Shown here: piece by piece, positions 37,501-48,220 of the stretch
Layout of the letters: each line of letters begins with the position of its first letter
Numbering within the stretch: position 1 is the stretch's first letter
NCBI RefSeq assembly: GCF_902806685.2
Contig: NC_048547.1
Span: 11,357,196-11,421,195 of the forward strand
Reading direction: 5' to 3'
DNA: 64,000 bases
Source: Maniola hyperantus
Taxonomy: Eukaryota > Arthropoda > Insecta > Lepidoptera > Nymphalidae
Made by a program: the position numbers and the translations under genes
The notes under the pieces: model-generated
Told to the model about the DNA's origin: nothing
The model's input: the letters and a program-made list of their open reading frames with translations, nothing else
Databases searched by the model: none

Positions 37501-40500
37501 CGCCTTTGTTGCAGAAAAAACCGTCGATGTTGAAGCTTCTGAATCGTAATGAAGCTTATTCATGGCAGAACAACTTGAATTAGACTCGAGATCACTATCA
37601 AGATTCAATTTATCTGGTATTCTATAAATGTCATCAGTTGCAGCGGATGGAGCAGATGACGGAGCGGGTGAAAGAGGAACGGGGTCTAAATCCGGCAGAG
37701 ATGTTGAGCCTCGTGAGAATTGTGTCACACAACCTTTAACAAAAGGTCCACCGGAGCGGCCTCTTGGTATCGCAATAAGTCTAGTAGGCATGCGTAACGA
37801 TCTCTTATATCTGTATAATTCTTCTTCCCAACCGGGGTGAAAATCTGATCCATCGCCAAAACCAGGTTTACGTAGTGGTGTCGAACAAGTACTGCTATTA
37901 GCGCTATCTATTTTTTTTGGAGACGATTTAAGAGGAGTTTTTTGCAAAGTTTTGTTTTCTTCCGTTTTTACATTTTTTCGCACCCGTAATCGATTTGCTA
38001 CACTCAAAGTGTCATCGCTATCAGAGCTTGATTCTTCCTCAGGCTTTTCTCTTTTAATATTTTCCGATGATAGTGATTTTCCCTTTGATTTTGACCTGTG
38101 TCGTCTTGATTTTCCTTTATTTTGTTTTTTATCTTCCTTTGGACCGGAGTCTAAAGAATTTCTAACACTATTCATACGTTCATCGCAACATTCTAACTTA
38201 ACGTAAGCAGATTTTTCAGATAAATCTTTCAATAGTTGGTATTTCATTAACTGATCACTCTGTTGCCTATCCTTCAGCAATTTGCTTTTTATTAGAGGTT
38301 CATCGTCATCGGTCGATTCCAGTTCTTCTTTTATAATTGTTTTTACTGGTTCGACTTCTTCTACTTCCTTTTTTATGGGAACAGTATTAGTCGATGAGCA
38401 TTCATTTTTGGCCAATTTATTTTTCATTTTCATGTTTGTTTTATTTTTAAATGATTTATCATTTTCTTTGTCTTTTTGCTTTTCATTTCTAGGCTTTTCA
38501 GGTTTATTTTTTTGCTTGTTTTTGGCTGAAGAATCTCCTTTAACTAACGAACGCACTTCACTTTCTAATTTCTGTTCCTCTTCATCTATTGGCTCCTTCT
38601 TAATTTCAATGATAGCTGGCAACTCTGCAATAGGTTTTTCGGGAATTAATTCCATTGAATCTTCTTTAACACCCGAATTTTCTGATAGTTGTTTGTCTTC
38701 ATTCAAATCAACATTTTTATCTTTCACAATTTTGTTTTCTGAATGCTGTTTGTCTTTTTGTACACCACTGCTTTCGGAAGGCTGTTTGCCTTTTTGTAGA
38801 CCACTGTTTTCGGAAGGCTGTTTGCCTTTTTGTACACCCCTGTTTTCGGAAAGCCGTTTGCCTTTTTGTACACCAATGGTTTCGGAAGGCTGTTTGCCTT
38901 TTTGTACACCACTGTTTTCGGAAGGCTGTTTGCCTTTTTGTACACCACTGTTTACGGAAGTCTGTTTGTCTTTTTGTACACCAGTGTTTTCGAAAAGCTG
39001 CTTGCCTTTTTGTGCACCACTGTTTTCGGAAGGCTGTTTGACTTTTTGTACATCACTGTTTTCGGAAGCCTGTTTGTCTTTTTGTACACCACTGGGTCCG
39101 GAAGGCTGCTTGTTATCAATTATATCTTTATCTTCTAAAGATGGCTTGTTTTCTTTGTCACCACTAATTTCCAAAAGTAGATTATTTTCCATCATGCCAC
39201 TATTTTCTGAAGAGTTTTTGTCTTCTTTCACATCTAAATTTTCTAAATATTGCTCCAGTAACTCATTTTCTGCATCTAAAGTATTACTACGTTTCTTAGG
39301 ATTTCTTTTTTTATGACATCCCGCCTTCAGCTGTTCCATAAAACTGTCGCAGGCATGAGCCCAATCCATATCTAAGCTTTCTGAAGTAATAGTTTCTTCA
39401 TTATTCCTTTTTTCTTCAGTAAGTTCTGTTTTTATGTTTAATATTGCATCCCTTTCTATTTCATCGATATTCATAGGTTCTGTTTTTATTTCTGGAATGT
39501 TGGTATTAAGTTGTTTCTCATTTTTTATGACCGATTCTAACCTAAGATTATCCTCGCGGATTTGATTGAAAAGGTGTTGTTTTTGAGATTTTGGGAGCGG
39601 TTTTGATGTATTAGTTTCAATAGTTATAGATTCTAGCTTCATGTCTAAATTTGATGAACAATCTTGTGATGGCGGCATTACTTTTAATTCAGCCTTGGTT
39701 CTTATCCTGGAAGCAACATCATTTTCTGGAGATCTTCTTTTAACTTCTGGATTATCAAATTTCGGGTAATCCGAATCACGTGTTATCGAATCGACAGCTT
39801 TTGGCATCTTGATATGATGACCTAAGCTTGGCCCCGATGGTTTCAAACTATTGAGTTTATTTCGATTACTCAGTGCGTTTACATCGTTATCTTTCGCTAC
39901 ATCATCATCAGTTATTTCTATCACAGAATCATCTACGTCATCTATTACAATGAGATCAGGAACTTCACTGCTTGCTTTAGCAGTTTCTAAATAACCCGAC
40001 TGTTTCGTTTCTAAACTGTTTCGTAATATACTTAATACTTTTTTATCCGCAGGTTGCGCACTATTGAGGGGTCCTAAATTATGTGGATGTAAGTCTCTAT
40101 GGCTCGGAATCTTTTGAATAATATGACGATTATTATTTGATGGTATCTTCTCATGATAATGAGGGTGGTAGTCATTAAGCTCTCTACTTCCACCCTCAGG
40201 ACATGAATTACTAGAATATCGATGATGATGATGATCACGATAGGGAAGAGCGTTTATCGAACGTTTTTGTTCATGTTGACTTGCTTCAAGCCTTTTATGG
40301 CTCGCATAACTGTATACTGGTTGAATCATTAGCTCACGTTGTTCTCTTGCCGACTGACTCAATTGTTCTATCCGACTATCAGCAGTCCATGTTTCGTGGC
40401 GAAGAATTTTTTCGGGAATGTTACTTACTATTGGACCTGCAGGCCGCTTCCTTTCTTCTATAATTAAATGTCGATCATCGCGAATCCTACTAGCTGAATA

Positions 40501-42486
40501 ACGGTCATCGCCACTTGTTCGTGTGAGGTCTATTCTGGGTACATAGTCAGCTCTGCTTACTGGGCCATTAGATTTACTGCGTTCGGGATATACTTGATGA
40601 CGAGATTCACCGTCATAACAATCAGGCCCTGGCCTTGAATTATAGGCCCCATTATAGCGAATATTCTGATTTGTAGCATTATATGCATGGTTCATATTTC
40701 TGTCCCTATATTGAGCAAAATCAGGGGAAAAGTCTACTTTATGAGATGCAACATAACTTGAAATGGATGCATTTCGGCTGCTGGAAGTTGGTCTGGATTG
40801 TATGAGAAGATTCTCGTTCTTCATGGAAGCAGAATCTATAGCATCATCTTGGGTTGTTGAAGAATCTGCAGAATTCTTTACCGTCTTCACAGATAAATCA
40901 AGCGGTGATTCACGCTTTTGTTTCGTTTGGTTCATTTGATCTACTATTGATGTAACGGATACGGTCATACGCGCTTGCTGACTAGGATATCCTGGCTTAG
41001 CCGTTGAGCGCGATGGCGAAATTTGTACATGGTTTGACGTTGCATAATCATAATTCGTCTTGGGAGCTACGGCCGTACGATACGATGATCTAGATGGAAG
41101 TGTTTGCGGATGTGGTTGGGAATTATTTTGAACAGCTTGAGCAGGTGAGCTCGAAGCATATCTTACTGCCGATGTTGATGGAGTAGCATAAGGGTAGCTA
41201 TTTCTAGAATCTGCTGTTCTCGTTTTACTAACATAATCTACACGTTGAGCTAACCGCGCAATTTCATGGGGATGTAAAGGCGGTTGCGGTGGCGGGACTC
41301 GATCTGAGCCTCTGATTGCATAGGATGCGTTCATAGCGTCTATAGTACTGTGCTTAAATTGAACTTGTTGATGAGGATCCACTCTTTGATTTGAAATAGG
41401 TAAAGGTAAGGACGCCGACGGTGTCGGCCGGTAACCGGAATATATTTGTTGAGGATCGTATTTTCTTTGAGGAAGTGTTGGATGTCTCTCATATTGTGAC
41501 GATGTTCGCGCATGAGAAGGAGATTCGCGACGCTGCGGCACCGAAGAATATACAGGCGAGGCACGATTATCTATAGAATTAATCCTTTTAGTCGGTGGCA
41601 CGTGTTGCGGATGATGAATAGGTGGGACACGATCATTGTGTGGAGGAGGTGCCTGAGTGGGCGGTAAAGAATAGCGCTGCGTAGGTGAATTATAAGATGT
41701 CGTTTCTGTTAAACGGCTGATAGTATGCTGCGGCATTGAGCTAGAGATTCTGGCATATGTTTGTGGACTTTGGCGGGGTTGTATAGGAGGTTGAGGCGAG
41801 GCAACCGGCGGCCCGTGAGAATTTCTTCCGGTATCGGGCATATTGGTCTCGTACTGATACCTCGGATAAGATTCCGGTGGACGAGATGCAGAATAGTGAT
41901 CTAATGGACGGCCTGACGTAAAATGGTCGGGAGGCCTCGCTGACGGAGTGTGCACCCGGTGAGCGGGGGGACGATACTGAATTGTGGTATCGATTTGTTC
42001 AGTTGCCATGGTCGAAGCTGGAGGAGCTTCGGAAGGAGGGCGGGCGGGCGACGGACTCGGCACGGCCGGCGCTGGCGCGGGTGAAGGTAGCGTGTGGGGA
42101 GTCGGTTTCCGTATTATGTGAGAAGGTGGTGACAACGCTCCCCCTGGCTCTTCTTCGTCCTCGATGTCAGGCTGTTCGCGGCGTTTTTCTGCCGCCTCGC
42201 GCATCACTGTGGCTTTGTGGATGATGTGCGGCTCGGGTTCGAGCGGCTCGGACGGCGGGCGAGGCGGTATGGAGACGGGTGTGGACGCGGGTGTTGGTGG
42301 CGGCGCCGCAGCCACGGACGGCGGTCGTGAAGTTGGTGTCGGAGCTCCCGAAAGAGCGGGAGTTCCCTCCTCGGTTGAAGCGCTTGCAGGCCACATCTGT
42401 TGACCGGTCCCTCCCTGTGCCTGCTTTGGTATTCCCATAAAGTACTGACGCGTCCCTTCCAGTACATTGTTGAAACTGACATCCAT
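34553..42486 (-). CDS. BCOR: BCOR-type Polycomb corepressor (ankyrin repeats plus PUFD domain)
   Basis: Exons on the minus strand are 42516-36496 (coding from ATG at 42486), 36415-36249, 35948-35737, 35267-35077 and 34777-34553. Phases join exactly, giving 2261 aa. The N-terminus is Pro/Ser-rich. SPLDLSV at about residue 527 fits the PxDLS motif bound by CtBP and seen in vertebrate BCOR. Residues about 1132-1251 are ten copies of a 12-residue Lys-rich repeat. The C-terminus has ankyrin repeats (GETQLHRAARLG, DNAGFTPLHVASAKGH, RPLHEACENCHVEIIRLLL; about 1983-2085), closely like human BCOR. From about 2149 to the end comes a segment starting ELQCTEAPLPPFY that matches the PUFD fold, which binds the RAWUL domain of PCGF1. 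The protein is therefore inferred to be the insect BCOR subunit of PRC1.1 in the nucleus. The start is the first ATG of an exon that opens with a splice acceptor; an upstream coding start cannot be excluded, but the candidate upstream exon is closed in all frames. Confidence 0.92.
38734..39093 (-). repeat. Coding minisatellite, ten 36-bp units inside the BCOR gene
   Basis: Ten head-to-tail 36-bp units fill exactly 360 bp and encode the 12-residue repeat SGVQKGKQPSEN with small changes in each copy (KDKQAS, KVKQPS, KGKRLS and so on). Because 36 is divisible by three the frame is kept. The same periodicity keeps antisense frames open, which produces long spurious reading frames on the plus strand. 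Confidence 0.97.
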
Positions 42487-42879
42487 ACTATGCACTCCCG
42501 GTTCAGTGACCAGCACCTAGAAAAAAAAATTACGAATTGAAGCTGCGCTAAACGTAGGATGCCGACGATATAAAATCTATTATGTTACACAATTATTACT
42601 ATCTTTTAATTATGCAATGTATGAGCAGTTCTTCACAAGAATGTGTTATTCTACATCTCGCAATAATGAGATATACCTATTACGTATAGTTACAAGTTTT
42701 TTATAACAGTCGTTCTTTGGAACCTTTGGAATTTGTAGCTGCGAGAAGAGTCGCTATAGGCACTTATTTGCAAGATATTATTTGCGCAATAAAATTGGAA
42801 ACCAATGAGCAGAAGACGCTTTAGTTATGTATCGCGATTCGCGAGGTCTTCAATCAGCATACTTTATGGTACGTAGAAC

Positions 42880-43000
42880 TTAAGGTGATGGGGTCGTTAC
42901 CCGTCGGTTGCCCTTGAGCGTTCCTCGCCCCCGCACGCACACAAGTGTAATGGATACGCACTACGGGGCACACAATGAAAAACTTCCGCGAGACTTTACT
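42880..43000. other. GC-rich non-repetitive patch upstream of the BCOR coding exon
   Basis: This patch (CCTCGCCCCCGCACGCACAC region) stands out in BCOR intron 1. It could be an alternative first exon or regulatory sequence, but no donor or acceptor could be assigned. Confidence 0.2.
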
Positions 43001-43611
43001 AAAAAGTTTACCGACCTTATTATCGCGTGTCATGTCTTTCGATACCGTTCGCTTTATTTTCGAGTCAAGATTTCATTATAATTACTGAATTGTACTTTAA
43101 AAGCTGTGTAACATGTAGGTAACGACACGCTTAATTCTAAATAAAAATAAAGTGTTTTTTCAATATTTGCACTTATCTTAGAATTTAATCTAAAATAGTT
43201 ATCAGCATACGGCACACGGAAATACTGCGTTATGTTTTTAATAAAAGGAAACCTTTGGAAGAATCCTCTTGAATGTGATGGCAAATTATTCATACAATGT
43301 AACTAGGTATGTATATTATCATGGCATATGAGAGTTACATGCCCCTGTTACTAAAAGGGTTCTCACCACGTTCACCGATATAAATCTTTAAAATTGTTTT
43401 TCGATAAGTACCTACATTTGGAAAAATTCTGATTGTGTGATCTTATAACACCACCCAATCGCGTATAGATTTAGTTTTATTGGATTTTGATGCCAAACCA
43501 GGGGCTCGACAGCGTAAAACAAAAATCGACTGTTTGACAGCTACAGTGTGGCGATCGCAATCACCTGTCATTGGTCAATACTCGCTCACTACTGGGTGCT
43601 ATATACATGCG

Positions 43612-43915
43612 GTGATAGCCTAGTGATTAAGTCGTCCACCTCCTACTCAAGAGGTCAGGGGTTCGACCCCGCCTTTCACCTCTAACTCTTCGCAGTTATG
43701 TGCATTTTAAGCAATTAAACATCACTTGCTTTAACGGTGAAGGAAAACATCGTGAGGAAACTTGCATGCCCGAGAGTTATCCCGAGAGTTATCCATCATG
43801 TTCTGAAAGGTGTGTGAAGTCTGGCACTTGGCAAGCGTGCGAAGCCTTTCTCATTCTGAGAGGATAGTGTGCTCAGTAGTTGGTCGGCGATGAGTTGATC
43901 ATGATGTTAATTGAG
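43612..43915 (+). mobile_element. tRNA-derived SINE
   Basis: The tRNA-like head has an A-box-like TAGCCTAGTGATTAAG and a B box GGTTCGACCCC. It is followed by the conserved body (CACCTCTAACT, CACTTGCTTTAACGGTGAAG, AACATCGTGAGGAAAC, TTGCATGCC) and a GATCATGATG tail. An internal GAGAGTTATCCC duplication is present. Confidence 0.85.
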
Positions 43916-43934
43916 TACAATATATTATTAGATT

Positions 43935-44103
43935 GCGATTACGCCTACAAATTTCACTCACGTAAGTAGCTTACGTAGTTAATTGACAGCAAATTTACTT
44001 ATGTAGTAGTTATAAGAGTGTTCACATTAGTAAATTTGTTGTAAGTTAATGACGTAAGCTACTTACCTAGTACCTAGGTGAGTAAAATTATAGGTGTAAT
44101 CGC
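43935..44103. mobile_element. MITE with GCGATTACxCCTA termini
   Basis: The left arm (GCGATTACGCCTACAAATTT, ACTCACGTAAGTAGCTTACG) is mirrored by the right arm ending GGTGTAATCGC. Arms are over 60 bp and imperfect. Confidence 0.85.
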
Positions 44104-44196
44104 GGCTTTACAACAATAATACCATAAATTCATTCAATTACAACATCTGAGATTGTAATAATGATTGATGCAGCTTTTCCGAAATCGATCTACAAA

Positions 44197-44368
44197 TCTC
44201 TTATTATAAATGCGAATGTGTCTTTGTTTGTTGGTTTATTGGTTTGTCCTTCAATCACGTCGCAACGGAGCAACGGATCGACGTGATTTTTTGCATGGGT
44301 CTTGCTTGGTGAAAATCAAGGAGTTCCCCCGGGATATTAAAAACCTAACAAACGAAGTCGCGGACTAG
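44197..44368 (+). mobile_element. Non-autonomous Helitron (family B), complete ends
   Basis: It begins A/TCTCTTATTATAAATGCG and ends ACGAAGTCGCGGACTAG/T. It carries TGGTTTGTCCTTCAATCACG and GTGATTTTTTGCATGGG. Confidence 0.85.
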
Positions 44369-44590
44369 TTATGAATAAAATTGGAAACAGGTGGCAACCC
44401 TATTCCCGGATCAATGGTCGTACCCGTGACGACCGCCCTCAATCGATTGTGGCCCTAGACGGCACGAGTACCTACTGGTGGAAGTGTACCTGTGTTGTTT
44501 GCTACTTTAGTACACGCATAAATTCAACGCGGTGTTGTACGTACCTACTACCTAGTCGCTTTTTGTTCAGAATTCGATCGATAAAATCGT

Positions 44591-44672
44591 ACATCACTAC
44601 TCGTAGTAGTGATGTGATACGATGAGTTATAGCTGGTTTTCCAATGGTCATAAAACCATTGGAAAACCAGCT
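44591..44672. repeat. Two adjacent perfect hairpins
   Basis: ACATCACTAC/GTAGTGATGT (44591-44615, 5-nt loop) is followed by a 17-bp stem AGCTGGTTTTCCAATGG with its exact complement (44631-44647, 44656-44672, 8-nt loop). Confidence 0.85.
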
Positions 44673-44991
44673 TAGAAAAATGAAACCGAAACTTGCAATT
44701 ATTAATTTGCCTGTGTTAAAAACATTAATTTTAAGACAATATAGCAGCTGTATGTATTGGTACTAGGTATTATTTGTTTTGTAATTTTTAGGCTGCATTA
44801 ATTTAGTAGACAAAAAAATATTTACTCTACTATTCTATTAAAAAAAAGATTCCGACTAATTGAGAACCTCCTCCTTTTTTGAAGTCGGTTAAAAAGATTA
44901 CACAGCAAGTTAAATTTTTGCAGTTGTTGAAATTATTTTAAGTCTCGTCGCTCGTCGCTTAGTCGGCGATATAAAAGTAAACATACTCTAA

Positions 44992-45378
44992 GAGCCCTCG
45001 TCCACGGCGACTTTTTGTAGCGATACAGTAGCGATGCTGTCGCGCTTCCGCATCGATACAGTCGCGAAGCGGTCGCTAGCTGTGTGCCCTCGCCCACGGT
45101 CTTAGATTCAGTCGCGATGCAAACGCGATACTGTCGCGCTTCTGTCTCGATGCAAACGAGAAAAAAATGTTGCACTGATGCTTGGTTCTCCATTCATGCG
45201 CCACCCTCCCTCCGTTCTTTCCCCGATGTCGTCCAACACGGTCGCGCGTTTGCATCGATACAGTCGCGATGCAGTAGCGCGTTGCTAATCCGACTAACAC
45301 GCGTTAGTAGTGATGCTGGCGTGTGTTTAGTAAACGCGCGACAGCATCGCTACAAAAAGTCGCCATGGGCGAGGGCTC
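44992..45378. mobile_element. PIF/Harbinger-like MITE with TAA target duplication
   Basis: Inverted ends GAGCCCTCGxCCAxGGCGAC then TTTTTGTAGCGATxC run about 45 bp. TAA flanks both ends (44989-44991 and 45379-45381). The interior repeats GTCGCG/CGATGC motifs. There is no transposase. Confidence 0.9.
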
Positions 45379-45603
45379 TAACACACAATACATTTTATAT
45401 AGCTAGTTCTATACTCTCGTTACACGAGTGTCCCCTGCCCACTGCCCATTGGCCAGTGCAACAATACACTGAACACGTAATCATGTTATGCAGTGCGCAT
45501 TCAGCACTTGTAGGATTTTGTTTACAGTAGATCATTATTACTCTTATGGCATATCTAAAATCGGTTTCTAAGCACCGTACGGCGCGGCGCGGCGTACCAG
45601 AAC

Positions 45604-45720
45604 ACTAAATAGCTTAGCGGCACGGCTTTGCCGGTAGGGTGGTAACTAGCCACTCCCACGAATCGAACCCGGGACCTTCCCCTTATGTCCACCACTCCAC
45701 AGCACTCACAACTGCGCCAA
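45604..45720. mobile_element. Fragment of a dispersed retroelement-like repeat
   Basis: GGCACGGCTTTGCCGGTAGG, GTGGTAACTAGCCACTCCC and CGAATCGAACCCGGGACCTT are typical of a dispersed lepidopteran repeat that shares blocks with 49640-50045. Class not certain. Confidence 0.45.
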
Positions 45721-45789
45721 GGAGGTGGTCAAACATGGCAATGGAATGGAAGTAATGGCAATGTAAACAGAGAGGATTGCGATATTTAC

Positions 45790-45869
45790 CTTTGGATGTC
45801 TCTACCCTGCTTGATGGGAGTGACAGCTCCTGGTCGCGTTCATGTCTCCTCCCTTGTGTTCAGCGTGAC
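45790..45869 (-). other. Probable 5' untranslated exon of the BCOR gene
   Basis: On the minus strand a pyrimidine-rich TTATTTCCAG acceptor is followed by 80 bp and a CAAAG/GTAAAT donor. All three frames contain stops, so the exon would be untranslated and would splice to the acceptor at 42516 that opens the giant coding exon. It lies 3.3 kb upstream of that exon in non-repetitive sequence. The splice signals are seen; membership in the BCOR transcript is inferred. Confidence 0.45.
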
Positions 45870-46185
45870 CTGGAAATAAAAAAATGCACTTTAGAATAAT
45901 TATTTTGACCAATATACCTAAACTTTTGACCTACTAGTTTCAGGACTTGTTATCAAAGTTAGAAATGTAATAATTTTCAAAGTGAGATGATGATTTTGCT
46001 TCGTGAATCGTGGTTCTTCACAGGTACTTAAAGTACAAGTAAGGTAGCAAGGTAGCAAGCAATATGAAAAGGCTTTTCATGTGATTTTTCACATGCTACC
46101 TGTGAAATGGCACAATAAACTGTTTCAGTGACACAAGTTTAGTTTAATCGTAGATCGATGAACTCGATTGTAATACGTAGTAGAA

Positions 46186-46340
46186 TATAGTGCGCGACAG
46201 GCAATCGGGGTATGTGGCCGGGGGACAACCCACACACCCGGACTTCACCCGCGCTATCCCGCACCGAGTTAGCGCGGGGGATGTGCGGGTGTGCAGGGCG
46301 TCCCCACCCCGACTGCCATCTCGACCTGTTGCGTACTATA
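46186..46340. mobile_element. MITE of the TATAGTACGCGAC family
   Basis: Ends TATAGTGCGCGACAGG and, inverted, TATAGTACGCAACAGG, with CAATCGGGG/CCCCGACTG subtermini. The full sister copy is at 57723-57878, with fragments at 16688-16757 and 46688-46762. Confidence 0.85.
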
Positions 46341-46687
46341 GATGGGTAGACTCAGTGGCGTGCACAGGGTTTGAAGCCAGGGTAGGCATTAGTTAGGTAG
46401 GAACCTTTACTGGCAGGTCATAATGTAAAATTTGCATTGAGCTATTATAACTGGGGTAAGCAGTGCATTTATGCCTCTATGACCTGCACGCCACTGGGTA
46501 GACTAGTGCTAGTGTGGATATCTACAAGTGCCGTATGGACATTGACCCACATACAATTCTCGCTGATAGCCTATTCAACACATCACGTGAATCGACTTGT
46601 AAAACGAAACTTCGAATAAATGCGCCTCGGTAGGTACACGACGTTTCATACCTACTCTAACCATTACCATCGATTACGTAATAGGGT

Positions 46688-46762
46688 TCCCGACAGGTCT
46701 ACATGGCAAACCCCGCACACCCCCCGCGGGATAGACATGTCGACCTGTCGCGCGGTGATTTG
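46688..46762. mobile_element. Partial copy of the TATAGTACGCGAC MITE family
   Basis: CAGGTCTACATGGCAA, CCCGCACACCCCCCGCGGGA and TCGACCTGTCGCGCG match the family's interior and right end. Confidence 0.55.
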
Positions 46763-46803
46763 ATCATGATAGAGACAATGATGATGATAAAATAGGCAGG
46801 CAG

Positions 46804-47169
46804 TGATGTAACGAATGTCATAATTTGGACATTCGCGGATGCGAATGCGAATATCTGCTACCAACATTCGCGAATGCGAATGCGAATATTAAGTTTTTGT
46901 TTGGCGCCATTTGTCTATGGCTTGGTGACCTTGGCGGCAGTCCCGTTACCAAAAATGATAAAGTGAAGACTGATAATGTGATTACTAGGTGATTTATTAC
47001 ATTAAAAAACACAAGAAATTAATGGGTTTTATTTTATTAACCAACTATTCAAAAATCATCAAATTTTTATATATTCGCAAAACATTCGCAGTAATTTCGC
47101 GGAATGCGAATGCGAATATGCAAAAATATGCGAATATCCGCGAATGCGAAAATTCGTAACATCACTAGT
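46804..47169. mobile_element. MITE with AGTGATGTAACGAA termini and GCGAATGCGAAT arrays
   Basis: The left end (AGTGATGTAACGAA at about 46803) and right end (TTCGTAACATCACT, ending near 47166) are 14-bp inverted repeats. Subterminal CGCGAATGCGAATGCGAATA motifs recur near both ends. Its size and short termini suggest a hAT-like origin, but no clear 8-bp target duplication was found. Confidence 0.65.
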
Positions 47170-47302
47170 AGGTGGATATGACCTTGTGTAAAATCGACCT
47201 ATCGTCACTTGACTGAAGTCAACAAAATTAATATTCGTAGGTAAATACATCGGGTAAAGAATTAATGATACCTATACACCTATATATGAAGTAATTTCTC
47301 AC

Positions 47303-47510
47303 CGCACACAACAAGTGTTTTCTGTGGTGTGTATTGTGCGCACTATTTACGTACAGCGAGCGGCCAGCTGTGGCGGGTCAATGCCCCCGCGGCGAAACAA
47401 GGTGAATCGCACGCGGAGTTTTTGTCTTCGCTGAAATGCGACCCGGCGAGTTCTGTGTCGGCGATATGTGAGGATATTGTGGCTATTCCTGGCGAATAAC
47501 TGTGGGTGTT
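47303..47510 (-). promoter_or_regulatory. GC-rich island, candidate first exon/promoter region of the BCOR gene
   Basis: A roughly 200-bp non-repetitive GC- and CpG-richer patch stands out in AT-rich repeat DNA. On the minus strand it ends at a strong donor, GTGCG/GTGAGA (donor at 47302-47301). It lies 1.4 kb upstream of the probable untranslated exon on the same strand. This fits a first exon and promoter, but no core promoter element could be assigned. Confidence 0.3.
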
Positions 47511-47593
47511 CAATGGTTATATCCGTCAGTCAATTACACTGTTTATCAATAAAAAAGTAGTGCTTATACCTAGGTACCTAATTCATTTAAATA

Positions 47594-47755
47594 CAATGAA
47601 CCAAAAGCTCAATTCGCTATAATCCGCTGAAACAGGTCGAATATGTATGGTGCAACATGCAGCATACGACATCCAGCGCCCGCCCTCCCACTGCTAAACA
47701 TGCAGGAAGAAGCAGGCACAAGGCAAGCAATACGCACCACCACCACGCAGCACTA
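47594..47755 (+). repeat. Unclassified dispersed element, plus-strand copy
   Basis: It begins CAATGAACCAAAAGCT and contains TAATCCGCTGAAACA, TATGGTGCAACATGCAGCAT and GCAATACGCACCACCACCA. It is closely related in reverse orientation to the insert at 48889-49068. Downstream sequence could encode a CPHCG motif (about 47795), but no gene can be supported. Confidence 0.75.
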
Positions 47756-48041
47756 CACAAATCCCAAACACGTGAAACGTGAGTCGAGTTACATGTGCCC
47801 GCACTGTGGTTTAGCGGTATATTTCCACTTTCACTCGAAAGCCATGTTACTCTTATGAGAGGCAGCTATGCATTTTTTCTTCCCCTTATCTAAAAGGCAT
47901 AATTTGTAATGAATATACCTAGTAATATGAAATGAAAAGAATAGGATTTAAAGGTTTATGGTAAGCTTCACTATCGGGATTCGGTAAATGATTCAAGTTC
48001 GGGCACGATAGTTCTGCAATTCGGCAAATCAACTGTAGGTC

Positions 48042-48220
48042 GATTTAGTAAAACCTGCATCAATCATTATTACAATCTCAATTGTTCTGATTGGCTGAAT
48101 TTGTGCGAGTCTTGTTGCAACAATGCATTGTAGCGACAAGAAATGTTGTGAGCGAGCGTCAACCAATCAGAAGTGATTGCGATCGTGACATTGTAGCCGT
48201 CATTCTACCGCAATCGCGTA
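48042..48220 (+). repeat. CAATCTCAATTGTT repeat, intact copy
   Basis: Full copy from CTGCATCAATCATTATTACA to TAGCCGTCATTCTACCGC. Confidence 0.8.

Larger units (their letters stand above)
43522..44192 (-). repeat. CAATCTCAATTGTT repeat split by two later insertions
   Basis: 43522-43600 holds one half of the repeat (TTTGACAGCTACAGTGTGGC to CTCGCTCACTACTGG) and 44148-44192 holds the other (CTGAGATTGTAATAATGATT). Between them sit a SINE (43612-43915) and a MITE (43935-44103). Confidence 0.7.

Noticed and set aside
38282..39316. 344-codon open frame on the plus strand
   Set aside because: It lies antisense to the BCOR exon over the 36-bp repeats. Its openness follows from the repeat period and composition, and its Cys/Phe-rich periodic product has no other support.
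43612..43690. A functional tRNA gene
   Set aside because: It has A- and B-box-like blocks but the acceptor stem does not pair well, and the same head recurs with a shared SINE body at four other places.
44631..44672. MicroRNA precursor
   Set aside because: The stem is perfect but only 17 bp and sits next to another small palindrome. It looks like a MITE remnant.
47643..47858. Small zinc-knuckle-like protein (CPHCG)
   Set aside because: The frame begins inside the unclassified repeat, has a single CxxC and no exon context.
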